Below, piece after piece: positions 11,923-23,155 of a DNA stretch of 64,000 nt. Under the pieces are notes generated by a model. It was given only the letters and a program-made list of their open reading frames with translations, searched no databases and was not told the DNA's origin. The first letter of the stretch is position 1. Every line of letters starts with the position of its first letter. The position numbers and the translations under genes are program-made. The stretch covers positions 1,426,001-1,490,000 of the forward strand of contig JAJQJQ010000038.1 in the NCBI GenBank assembly GCA_028622995.1, read 5' to 3'. Origin of the DNA: Panagrolaimus kolymaensis (lineage: Eukaryota > Nematoda > Chromadorea > Rhabditida > Panagrolaimidae).

Positions 11923-12550
11923 ATGGATGCTACCGAAAGTATTAGTAAATCAGATGGTGATTACAAAATGATTACTCTTTCATTTAATTATTGGAAAGAA
12001 AAATTAAGCCTTGAAGATAACACTTTTCAATTTAAAATTAAAAAGTGCAAAGATTGGAAGAAATTTATACAAGAAAATATTTTTAAAGTAAGCTTTTCTT
12101 TCTTCTTTATCAGTAAAAGTATATTTATTAATAATTCATATATTTTCATAATTGTTGAAACATTTAGATCGACAACGATAATGAATTTGTTATTCCCAAT
12201 AACCTCGATGCCTTGCTAGAATTAATAGAAGCAAAAAAACTTACCTTAAACAATCCTTTTATCCTTTGTGTAGTTATGCAAGAAAATGGAAAATCGCGGT
12301 TGAGTATTGAAAAGATTCTTTCTGCTTGCCTATATAAAAGCCCAGCATTGGTAATTTTTTAAAATAATTATTTAATCGATTATTAAATTATATTTAGGTT
12401 GCTCCTATTTTTGTTGAAGTAAACAGGGATACTAATGTTATCAAAAAAGTAGGAATTAGCTCAAAAGAAAAGAATGGCATCCTAGATTTTCTATTTAAAA
12501 ATTCAATATTTGGTGTTGAAAAAAATGTTTCATTTTACTTTTTCGATTGA
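11923..12550 (+). CDS. Second gene of the transposon, unknown 167-residue protein
   Basis: Three exons, 11923-12087, 12168-12350 and 12398-12550, join in phase to 167 residues beginning MDATESISKSDGDYK and ending FGVEKNVSFYFFD. It is convergent with the transposase gene and lies wholly between the inverted repeats. Introns are 80 and 47 bp with GTAAGC/GTAATT donors and TTTAG acceptors. I recognise no domain. The sequence is soluble, mixed alpha/beta in feel, with paired IDNDNEFVIPNNLDALLELI and NPFILCVVMQENGKSRLSIE segments. It could be an accessory protein for transposition or DNA binding, but nothing in it proves this. Confidence 0.7.
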
Positions 12551-12664
12551 AATTTTGAATATTTTTTACATTAAATTGTTATTGATTTATTTTTTTATAT
12601 ACATATATTATAGAAAAGTGCACATAAAAATGGAAAAAAATGTTTTTATTATTTTAAATATGTA

Positions 12665-13220
12665 TTTTGGTTAAAAAATAAATAAAAAAATAAAAAATAT
12701 CACAATTTCTTGCTTTTTTTCAAAGCAGAAGCTATGTTTCCATGCATTCCAAAAACTCTTACGTAAGGATTTTCGGAAAAAGATTGTCTTCGGAAAAACT
12801 GATTGCACCAATTTGTAGGCAAGATAAGATTATAGATTTTCAATGTCACAGAATAAAATTAAAGCAACTTAATGAATTTAGCCATAATTGTTTCTGAAAA
12901 AGTTCCAAAAAAAATCACTTTTTCTAACGTAAAAATGACCAAAATGCTCAAAACTCTTACGCTAGGATTTCGGCTCATTGATTTTTTTATGAAAATCTAT
13001 CTTCACGATCTTATCCGCAATATTCGATTACATATTCTGTGAGAGTTTCAATATTTTTCAACTGAATATCCGTAGAGAATTATAATTAAATATGCAAAAA
13101 AACAGACATTTTTTACTAAAAAAATAGCTTTTCCTTTGGTTTTTGGCAATTCGACCACCAACGACCAAATTTTTCATTTCCATTTGAACTTCACTTTTTC
13201 ATTGAAGCTATACCGCCGTG
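12665..13220 (-). repeat. Right terminal inverted repeat of the transposon
   Basis: The 556-bp inverted copy of 7807-8351 ends at TATACCGCCGTG. It is longer than the left copy mainly because it retains AGCTTCAATGAAA next to the end, which the left copy has lost. Confidence 0.93.
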
Positions 13221-13388
13221 AATCCGAGAGAAGCAAAAAATAATAATAAAAAGTTTGATATTTATCGAGATTGGGTTTATTAGAAAAGTTTGATCATACT
13301 CTCATATTTACTTTTAATTTCTATCAAAAATCGAGGAGTTATATAATGTTATTAGCGCTTTCTCAAATTTTTAACCCTTGTAAAATTT

Positions 13389-13392
13389 CAGA
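13389..13392 (+). promoter_or_regulatory. Candidate trans-splice acceptor for the MDR gene
   Basis: TTTCAG followed by one A and then the ATG at 13393. With no upstream coding exon found before the transposon end, this is most simply a spliced-leader acceptor, leaving a near-absent 5' UTR. Confidence 0.45.
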
Positions 13393-14565
13393 ATGTTTTT
13401 TCCACGAAAACTAATTTTTCAAAATGGTTTTAAACCATCCAAGAATATTATATCCCGAATGTATCGAGCCGCTGTATTACATGGTTATGAAAAAGATATC
13501 CAAATTCAAGATTTAAAAGATAAATCCCCCGGTGATCATGAAATTTTAATCAAAAATGAAACAGCTGGAATAAATCATGCTGATTTGATGATGCATAAAG
13601 GCCAATATCATTTAAAACCCGTTCTTCCTTTTACTCCAGGTGGAGAATCCATTGGCATCATTGAAGGAATTGGAAAAAAGATAACTCATTGGAAAGAAGG
13701 TGATCGAGTGCTAGTATTAAAGCAAGGTTTTACTGGAAGTTTTGCTGAAAAAACTATTGCTGATCAAAATTTTGATATCATTGTTAAACTTCCATATTCC
13801 ATTGATATTGATCTTGCTCCAGCTTTAAGTTCATATGCCACAGCATATTTGGGAATGAAGAGACTTGTTACAGAAAACAGAGGGTTTGTACTTTTAGTCT
13901 AACATTAATTTAGTCACGCTTTTACTCTAACTACAACAACGTCTTTGTATTTTGTTTTTCAGTAATTCATTTTTAATTCTTTCATCACAAGGCACCGTTG
14001 GATTTGCTGCAATGGATTTAGCTCAAAATGTTTTTGAAGGAATGGTATTTGGAGCATCCGATTCAGAAGAAAAACTAGCAATATTTCGAGAAGCTAATGT
14101 TATGTCCACTTTTAATTGGACTGACAATAAATTAATTCGAAATGTTAAAGATAAAACTTTTGGTAAAGGTGTTGATTTTGTTATTGACACTGTCGGAGGA
14201 AATGTATTTCAACAAGGAATTGAATGGTTTGTATCTTTAATATTTTTTAAGGGGCTTAATTCACGGATTTTTTTAGTTTAAAAGATGGAGGACACATTTT
14301 AAGCTTAGGATTTTCATCATCCATTTTTCCCCAACTAAATCTTTTGGATTTGCATAGAAAAAATGCCAGTGTCACGGGAGTATGGTTTCATGGCCAAGAT
14401 CGAAAGGATGTAGTTATTGCCCTTGAAATGATTATAAAAATGTTTGATGATGGACTTTTATCTGGAATTAAAATTCGTCAATATCCCTTAAATGATATCA
14501 ACAAAGGCTTTGAAGATGTTCATGATCCCAAATTCTTTGGAAAAGCTGTAATAACAATGTACTAA
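13393..14565 (+). CDS. Medium-chain dehydrogenase/reductase, quinone oxidoreductase-like
   Basis: NAD(P)H-dependent zinc-free reductase of the zeta-crystallin type. Exons 13393-13883, 13963-14226 and 14277-14565 join to 347 residues. The N-terminal GroES-like domain has AGINHADLMMHKGQY and PFTPGGESIGIIEGIG. The Rossmann domain has SSQGTVGFAAMDLAQN in place of the usual GxGxxG, followed by VDFVIDTVGG and GHILSLGF, both family hallmarks. No catalytic zinc ligands are seen. The first ~22 residues (MFFPRKLIFQNG...) before MYRAAVL are basic and hydrophobic and could be a mitochondrial targeting sequence; the second Met is an alternative start. The gene starts only 172 bp from the transposon's right end. 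Substrate cannot be predicted. Confidence 0.88.
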
Positions 14566-15370
14566 AAAAAATTTAAAAAAATATAGTTAATAGTGCCTTA
14601 GTTTTTGTTTGTTTGCAAATATATATTTTATTTTTAAAAAAAGTGATTTATTTTACATACATTATTTGATTATCTAAAAGTTAAAAAAATATTTTGCAAA
14701 AAAAAAGTGAAACTACCTTGAGCTTCATATCCATATTTTTTTACGAGGTAAAAATAAAATAACAAACAATAAAAAAATTGATACAATGATTAACTAAATT
14801 CAAAATATACAATACCATTTTATAAAACATGGCATATTAATGTAAGCCATTAAAAGATTTCTTTAAAATTACAAACAACAAAATATATGGACATATAACA
14901 AATAACATAACAATGAGTAGTCTTAAAAAATTTAAAAAAATGATAGTGATTAAAAGCAACATGAAATTAACAAAATATATGGAACTAATGAACAAAATTT
15001 TTCTGGAGCATAAAAAAGCCACTTTGATTTGACCGAAAATATTTTTTTTTATTTCTTGTTTTTTTCAAAAAAGCTACAGTATACTAAAATAATAAACTTT
15101 GGCTTCTCACAAGACCCAGCTGCAAAATAAATAGTTGGCTTTTTTATGCTCCACTTTTTACAAAAAAAAACTAAGAATTAAAAATAATAAGAACTTTAAA
15201 AAATTAAAAACTTTTGGACCCGATTGACTATTTTTTTAATCGATATATATTGTTTTTGAAACTATATTACTAATGAATGAGATACCGAGATGGACAAAGG
15301 AGAAGTATAACGACGCTATGAAACAAATAAAGTAAAAGAAATTCAATAAACAAGCTGCCTATGAGTTATT
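14566..15370. other. Convergent 3' spacer with an 18-bp inverted repeat
   Basis: The space between two convergent genes (MDR and the LRR receptor). It is A/T-rich. An exact 18-bp inverted repeat, TGGAGCATAAAAAAGCCA at 15004-15021 and its complement at 15136-15153, encloses 114 bp. Otherwise I see only untranslated sequence. Confidence 0.6.
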
Positions 15371-17554
15371 TTATTCATTCATTCCACTAAATCTTACTTT
15401 TTTCTTTTCACTCATGGAATCTTGCCTTTTTCGAGATGTTGGATTTGAAAGTCGACTCACTAAATGTGCATCCGGAATTGTTGCGGGATTTGGAAAAGTC
15501 AACGAATCACCACTGATAAGTTTTTCTTTATCTGTTCCAATTTGTTTGACCGCTATTGGATTAAATAATGGCCAATGTCGTCGACCTTCTTGGAAGAGAA
15601 GATATAAAATAGCCAAAAGTGTAACAACGGAGAATCCAGTCAAACAAATTGCAAATCCAGTAATCCATAATGGATGATATTGATTGTTATATTCATCTTC
15701 AGGACAAATACTTTCCAAACATCCCAAACTTCCAAGGGGAGAATTGGCTGTTCCAATCTTTTTAAGCCATGAACCAATCCATTCTTTTCCACAAACACAT
15801 TCCCAATTATTCCCTGGAAAATAAGTTATTTTAATTAACTATTTTTGAGTTTAAAAATTTACCAGATAAATCAACGACTTCAAGTTGATCGGGATCCAAA
15901 TCATCAAAAGTTCCAACACTCAAATAATATAATCCATTTTCATTTAAGAAAAGTTTTTTTAGTTTTAAACCATGGAAAGAATTTTTATGAATCTACAAAA
16001 AAATATTCATAAATATATTATAATTATTTTCAGTTTTATATAATTAACAAACCTTTTCAATTTTATTTTGATCCAATGATAATTCTTTCAATTCAATCAA
16101 AGCTGTTAAATCTCCATCTTCAATTGATTTAATTGCGTTTCCAGTTAAAAACAAACTTTTAAGTTTTTTGAGTGGACGCAAAAATGATACACCATCTGCA
16201 AAAAATAAAAAATTAAGTAACCCTCAAAATATTTAATTTTTTAAAGAAACTAACCTTGCTTGCTTTTAAGCGAAGTCAATAAATTATTTTGTAAGCTTAA
16301 AGCAATAATTTGATGAATGGGTTCAAAAGCTCGACCATCAATATCTTCAATTTGATTTTCCGCAAGTGAAATCGACATTAAACGAATGCTTTGACCCAAA
16401 CCATTAAAATCATCTGAACCAATTCGTTTAATGCTATTTCGATCCAACGAAAAATAAGTTAAACTTGGAAGATCTCGAAGTATAACATTTTGCAAGCTTT
16501 CGATTGCATTGTTGTTAATAAAAAGTTGTTGTAAATTATCGAAGCCACGAATATTAACCTTAAAATATAAAAATTTATTATTGTAAAGCTTTCTAAAATT
16601 GGGGAATGCTTACATCTTTAATTTGATTTCCACCCAAATTAAGAACTCGTAATCGTTTCATATGGGTAAAAGCTGACCAATCGATGCTATTAATGTTATT
16701 TCCAACTAAGTTGAGAGTTTCAATATTGGTTAATCCTTTGAATGTGTCACTAAAATAACAGACATTAGTAACTTTTTAATCAAAATTATTTTTTTAACCG
16801 ATTAATGGTTGTAAGTTTGTTATTTGCCAAATTTAAAGTTTTAAGATTACTCAATCCTTCAAATATTCCATCTTCAAGTGAATTAAGTTGATTTCCATCA
16901 AGTAAAAGAGTGTTTAATTCTTTTAAAGGAGCAAAAACTTGTTTCGAAAGTCCAATAATTTTATTTTTGGATAAATCCAAAGTTTCTAGGCTTTTGAGTT
17001 CTTTGAAAACAGAAGGGTCAATATTTTTGATAATATTTTCGCGCAAATTTAAAACTTTCAATCGACGGCCAATTTTATCGAATGCTCCAGCTCGGAATAC
17101 AGCTAACATCGAAGATTCGATTGAAAGTTCTCGAGGTCGAACTTTAGCAAACATATCGCTTGGAAGAATATTAACCAAAGAATTCCAAATAATTAAACGG
17201 GATAAAAAGGTTTCATTTAAAGCGTTTAAAGTTCGAAAAACTATCGGTAAATTTTGTCCAGTACATCCAATCCAAATGTGATCATTTTCGAGGGTTTCTT
17301 CTCGCGGGGCAGTTATATGTTCATGATAGCAATTGCACGCGGGCTAAAAAGCAACAACAAAAGATTAGAATTTATTGTAGCACAAAATGTAAATTAATTA
17401 CCACTTCGCCTGTATTAGTTGAATTTGTAAATATTTGATCTATTTCTTCACATGAAAGCAAATCCAAAGAAGATGAAAAGTTAAAAAGCAGCAGCAACAA
17501 TAAAGGAATTAGTAAAAACGTGATACGACTTAATTTTTTCATTATTTTTAACAT
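15371..17554 (-). CDS. Single-pass leucine-rich-repeat receptor-like protein
   Basis: Type I membrane protein. Start MLKIMKK at 17554 is followed by a long Leu-rich signal peptide and then a cysteine cap (ACNCYHEH...IGCTG). Many LRRs of the LxxLxLxxNxL type follow over roughly 17100-15900, for example LETLDLSKNKIIGLSKQVF and LKTLNLANNKLTTI. An LRRCT-like cap (WECVCGKEWIGSWL ... GCLESICPED) precedes a transmembrane helix (WITGFAICLTGFSVVTLLA). The short cytoplasmic tail of about 75 residues ends KKKVRFSGMNE. KVRF fits the RVxF consensus for PP1 docking, which is only suggestive. Introns are short. Likely a cell-surface adhesion or neuronal receptor; I cannot assign a specific orthologue. Confidence 0.85.
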
Positions 17555-18940
17555 TCAAATAATAATAATAAAAATATTTTTGCTGAAAAAAATCGAATAA
17601 TAAATCAAAGGGAAAAGCTAAAACAAAAAAAAAGTAGTGGAAACACGAGTGAATAAAAATAAGAACGGGTAAGAAAAAATATGCATATATCGATCAAAGA
17701 ATATATATATAAAAAAAGAAAAGGTTAAAATCATTTTTTTTATGCAATAACACACTCACAATAATCAATGAACAAAGAAAAATGAAAGGCAGAAGAAGAA
17801 AGGGAGAACAACTCCAGAAAAGAAAAAGAATGAAAGTGAAACATTGCGAAATAGTGTTGTGTAGAGAAAGAAGAAGAAGAATGTCTTCCACAATGTCCGT
17901 CATGTGCAAAGACGAACAACAAAAGAGAGAAAAAAACGAAAGGAAAAAAAATGAAAAAACACAAACGCGCAAGAAAAAAAATATGCAGCAACGCACATTT
18001 TTTTGAACCATCAAAAAAAAGAGTACCAAAGCGCGCAAGTTTGTCTTTCACGAGCAGTACAAAAAAAAAACGGAAAAGAAAAAAATGGAAGATCTTTTTT
18101 CCGACACTTTTTTTCCTTCTTCTACGGTCTCATTTTTTTCCTTTGCCTTTGCCCTTGCATTTTTTCGTTTTTTTCACCCATCTTTTCTCTCTCGTTTCCT
18201 TATTTCCTTGTCTTTTGCATTTACAGCTGTTGTTGTTATTGAAGTTGAACATAACGTTGCTGCTTTGCCGCGCATTTTTTCACTTTCTTAATTTACGATC
18301 TTTTGTTGTTTTTTTCTTCTTCTTGCTTTTACTCCAGAGTCTGTTGTTATTAGTCGTTTATTTTATTATGATTTTCTTTCTTTAGTTTTGTCGGTTTTTA
18401 TTTTTATTTGTAATCTGTTAGTTTTTTTTTCAAAATGGCAAAACGAAAAAAATTTTACAGTAATTATTTTGCAATGGAAAGCTTTTTGAAAGTTTGAAGG
18501 TTAAAGGAAAAATGGTAAAAGAAAATATTTGGTCTGTCATAATGCTGCAATGTTGAGTAATTTTTTTATAAATACTCAAGAGAGCGAAGAAGAAGAAAAA
18601 AGTTGTAGCAAAAATAGCAAAAATAGCAAAAATAGCAAAAATAGCATAAATAAAAAAAGCATATGGAAATTACGGTAAAAATAAAAAAGTTGTTATTGCT
18701 TTTGAGTTTTTTCTTTATTTATTAAAAACTTTGGTTTCTTCAACAACAAAAAAAATAATTCACATAAATAAGAGAATACAAAAATAATACAGAAATGTAA
18801 TTTAAAAAAAATGAATTCTGCTAATACAAAACACAAAAAATTCGAGATTAATAAACAACAATGGAATATAAAAAATAAATGGGCAATGAGATACACACTT
18901 TTTTTGCTTTTAACAAAATGGAAATAAAGAAATAAAATAG
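17555..18940. other. Intergenic region between LRR receptor and SMC1
   Basis: About 1.4 kb with strong strand asymmetry: purine-rich 17760-18090 followed by pyrimidine-rich 18100-18420. It holds the LRR promoter side and the SMC1 3' side. Open frames here encode only Phe/Ser/Lys-rich strings and are rejected. Confidence 0.6.
18607..18651. repeat. 9-bp tandem repeat AGCAAAAAT
   Basis: Four exact and one degenerate copy of AGCAAAAAT in the spacer downstream of SMC1. An ordinary microsatellite-like repeat. Confidence 0.9.
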
Positions 18941-21900
18941 TTAATCAGCTGCCATAGTTGTATCATTTAAATTTGCTTTAAAATTAATGAGATCAAAAAT
19001 GAGTACACCTGAAGTGGTAATATTTGCAGCTTTGGGATATATTCCAACTAATGCATCAGCTTTATTATAAAATTCTTCTTTTAATGATATAACTATAAGT
19101 TGCATATCACGTTGGGATCGTTCACCAATGTATTGGACCACCTAAAATTAAACACAGAATAAAAAGTGTGAAGAGGCTTTAAAAATTTTGGTACATACCT
19201 TTCCAATATTTGTATTATCCAAAGCTGCATCAATTTCATCCAAAACAAAAAAGGGTGAAGGATTTCGTGAATGAATGGCAAATAAAAGAGCCAAAGCAGC
19301 AATGGTCTTTTCTCCACCACTTAAATTATCCATGGGTCGGAAGCGTTTACCTGGGGCCACACAATTATATGAAATTCCATCCAAATATGGTTCCTCTTGA
19401 TTTTCAGGGCCAAGAAAAGCTTGAGCGGATTCATTTCGGCTCAATTGCTAAAAACTCGAATTTAAAATTATAATTTTCAAGGATTTAAATAAATAATTAC
19501 TTTATAAATTTCATCAATTCTTTGTGCAACGGGTTCAAAGAAATCCATAAATAATCGAAGTCTCTCATTTTTAACTTTATCAAAAGCAACTCTAGCCTTT
19601 TTAGCTTTCCTCAAAGCACTTTCATATTCTTCCCTGGTTTCATCTTCTTTTGATCGAACTTGTTCCATGCGTTCATTGGCTTTTAAATTGGGCGCAGCAA
19701 TTTTAGCTAAATTTGCTTGAGCATCGCTAACATCTTTTTTATATTTTTCAACGAGTTTATTAACTTCATTTTCATCTTTAAATTTTCTTGGATTTGCTTT
19801 AAGGGTGTCATAATCAATAATAATTCTATCTGCTTGTTGTAAAGATTGTTGAGAAAATGCTACAACTTGGGGATCACCATTTTCTGAATCTTCTATAAAT
19901 TAATTTTTTTAGTTATTTTTTAGAAAAATTTGAAAATAATCGAACCTGGTTCTTCTTCAATCATAACATCTTGCAAACTTCCAGAATTCAATGGAATTTC
20001 AATTCCAGCAATTTTACATTCATGAAGTAAGGAATGCCGCTTTTGAGCTTTGCCCCGTTCAGTTTGTTCCAAATTTTTCATTTTCTTTTCCATTGTATGC
20101 AAATTTCGATCTATTACTTGGACCTCTTTTTTAGCTTCAACTACATTTTCTTCAGTTTCCCCAACTTTTTCTCGTTGTTCTTCAGCTTTTTCTTGAGTTT
20201 TAGCTAAATCTTCTTCATATTTTTTCAATGTCGCTGCTTGCTCTTTAATTTTCTTTTCTAAATCTTTTTTAGTATTTTGGAGTTCTTTGATTTTTGCTGC
20301 TTCTTGTTGTTCCCGCTTTTTTCGATCATCAGATTTCAAGAAATCTATTTCATATTGCAATCGAGCGAGTTCAGTATCGAAGGATTTGAGTTCGCGTTGC
20401 ATTTCTTGATGGAATTTCATTTCACGATTTTCATATTCTCGAATATCATGAATGCCAACTCGCTTGCAAAAATCCGCAAAAATTGTATCCGAAATTGAAT
20501 CCTTTTCTTTTTCAACTTTAGCAATTCGATCTTCAAGTAGTTTGATTTCTTTCATTTTGTTATCAATGTTTGGTTTCATTAAAGATAAATGACCGCGGAA
20601 GGATTCCAAATCTCTTTTAATACCAGGGATAATAGTTTTTTCGAGACGATCTCGTTCAGTTTTAGTCCAACCAATTCTGGTTTCAATTTGTTGAATCTGA
20701 TTTCGCTTCATTTCAACATCCAATTCACGTTTGCGATTTCGATGGAGGTTGTTGCATTTTTCTTGGAGGTCTTTTCGTTGATCTCGAAGTTTTCTAAAAA
20801 TATAAAAGTTTAGTTTTATTTTTGGAGTTTTTTGGTTTGCTTACTTCATTCCTTGTTCATCCCATTTTTTGGCTCGAGCTTTAAGTTCAGCACCTCCACC
20901 AGAAATAACCCCAGATTGTTGAAATAATGTTCCATCAAGGGAGACAGCTTTAACCCGTTGATTATCTCTACCAAAAGCCATTTTTCTTGCATCTTCAGGT
21001 GTTTCACAAACTACTGCATTATTACAAGCATATTGAATGGCTTTTCGAATAGATTGTTGAGTGCAATTAATAACATCATAAAGCAATTTTACCCCTTTAG
21101 GATCACTGATTTCTCGCAAGGTTTCGTTAATCGGTGCAACATCAAGAGAATTTAAAGGTAAAAACTTTTCAGAAAAATATCTTTGTTCTTTTAAATAATT
21201 TATGCATTCTTCTGCTGTGTCATCCGTATCTACAACGATGGCATTCATATTGCTTGCAAGAACTTTAGTAATGGCTAATTGATATTTCTTTTGGGAGGGA
21301 TTACAAACTTCCACAAGTCTACCATGAACCTTTTCTGGATACAATCGCTTTAAATTTTCTATAGCTTCATTTCTTCGTTTGGTGTTTTCACTTTCAACTG
21401 AATCTCCATGAGCATCAGAAATTTGATAGTTAATATTTTGAAGTTCCAAAGAATATTTTTCAATCAATTGTTTGGCTTCGATAACCTCTTTTTCAAGGGC
21501 TGTATGATTTTGCTTTCCTTCTTCAAGTTGCCGAATATGGTGTTCGCGAGTTTCATCAATGCTTGCAAAAGCTTGTTCTTGTCGCTCAAGTTCACCTTCT
21601 TTCTAAAAAAGGGAATTTAATTTTAACGATAATCATTTTTTTTAAAGGAAATTTAAAATTTTACTTGTTTGATTCGATCTTCCACACTTTTCATTTGTTG
21701 TTCTTCAGTTTGAATTCCAACAAGTTTGGATTTTTTCTCTTGCTTCAAATCTTCTATTTGTGCAGTCAATCTTGCACCTTGAGTTTCGGCTTCGGTTTTA
21801 AGCCTATTATATTCAAGAATTTGATTGGCATCAAGGGAAAGGGATAGTTCTTGAGATTGAGTGTGAAGCTTTTCTTCGCATTTTTTCTTTTGCTTTTGAA

Positions 21901-23155
21901 TGTCTCTAAAAAATTCGGGGTTTATCAAATGTAAAAGTTATTAAAAGAATTTTACTTTTGTTGTTTTTCCAATTCTTTAAGATTTTGTTCTTGTTCTTTA
22001 GCCATTTTAGCTGTGGCTATATGCATTTTTTCTGCGGTTTCAATCTTTTGTTTTATATGAACAAGTTGTTGATTGCTTTCAGCAAATTTGGGTTTAAAAT
22101 CAGTGATGGCTTTTTCTTTAGCTGCCACTTCATTCTCTAATTTTCGAAGTTCTTTCATTGCTTTTCGATGCTCTTGTTGCTTTGTAGAAACCACATCTTC
22201 CTTCTCCATTTTTTCATTTCTTGCTTTATCAACTTCTTCACGCATTTTTTGTAAATCATTTTTAGCTTTTTCTCGGCCTTGTTCAGCATAAAAAAGTTGA
22301 ACTAAAAAAAGTTGGATTTGTACTTCGGCTAATTTGTCTCGCATGGCTTGATATCGTTCAGCTTCATCCTTTTCTTGTCGAGCTTCTTTCTTTTCCATCA
22401 AAACTCCTCGACGTTTATTAAGGTTAAAATGAGTATCTTCTTCAGCTTTAGCTAACTCAGTTTTAAGTTTATTATATTCATTAGCTAAATCGCATGATCT
22501 AAAAAAGACGCATATATAAATATTTAAGGTCTAAAAACGCAAGTAAAATTTTTTTTATCCATACTTTGAAAGTTCTTCAAACAATTGAGTTCGCTCTTTG
22601 GGGGAACGCATAGCAATTTGTTCAACGGCTCCTTGATAAACTAAGAAATTTTTAGCTTTAATAAATATATTTATTTCTTCCAAATGTTCATGATATATTG
22701 CTGGAGAAACTGTATTTCCATCTATGCGATATTCAGAGCCTCCGGGAGTTACAGTTCGTTGAAAAACTTTTTCTGAATCATCATCCATAACATATGTCAT
22801 TTTTACATGACATCTTGTTCCAACTGGTTTTCCAACAGGGGCGCCAGAAATTAAATCCTGGAAAAAAATGTGTGTTACTTTAGACTCTCAAAAAATTTGT
22901 GTTAAAAACTTACTGCAAGTTTGCGAACACGCAAATTTTGTGTCTTTTCACCCAAAACAAAACAAATGGCATCCATGAGATTTGACTTTCCTTAAAAAAC
23001 GTCAAGTTAATTAATAACCATCAAACTCAAAAGTTTTAAAACAAACCAGATCCATTTGGTCCAATAATAGATGAAAAAGGTTTAAATGGACCAATATAAT
23101 TTTTTCCTGCATAAGTTTTAAAATTTTCAATTTCTAATAATCGTAGAAAACCCAT
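18941..23155 (-). CDS. him-1: SMC1, cohesin ATPase subunit
   Basis: Structural maintenance of chromosomes protein 1, forming the cohesin ring with SMC3 and the kleisin. Start [20 protein letters not shown] at 23155. The Walker A motif [13 protein letters not shown] is split by an intron after GSG. The N-head continues to [15 protein letters not shown], then a long coiled coil. The hinge has [20 protein letters not shown] near 20890. A second coiled coil follows, then the C-head with the ABC signature DNLSGGEKT and Walker [18 protein letters not shown] near 19200-19330. It ends around [19 protein letters not shown]. The family's SMC1-specific N-terminus distinguishes it from SMC3. About ten short introns, all checked ones in phase. 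Full length, near 1,230 residues. Confidence 0.95.

Larger units (their letters stand above)
7807..13220. mobile_element. Complete DNA transposon with ~550-bp terminal inverted repeats
   Basis: A 5,414-bp element bounded by near-identical inverted repeats, starting CACGGCGGTATA and ending TATACCGCCGTG. The left copy lacks a short stretch (about 15 bases) next to the terminal 12 bases that the right copy has. Flanking 5-mers are AATCG (7802-7806) and AATCC (13221-13225), a possible imperfect 5-bp target duplication. It carries two genes facing each other: a transposase-like gene on the minus strand and a 167-residue gene on the plus strand. Both read through without stops after intron removal, so the copy looks recent. 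CAC ends and 5-bp duplications are known for the Transib superfamily; CAC ends also occur in Chapaev and CACTA elements. Confidence 0.88.

Noticed and set aside
17694..18385. Long frames of Phe/Ser or Lys/Arg between LRR receptor and SMC1
   Set aside because: Composition reflects strand-biased purine tract; overlapping frames in several phases all look alike.
18941..23155. SMC3 as identity of the cohesin ATPase
   Set aside because: N-terminus MGFL...[15 protein letters not shown], the hinge and the ISLKEEFY end are SMC1 signatures, not SMC3.
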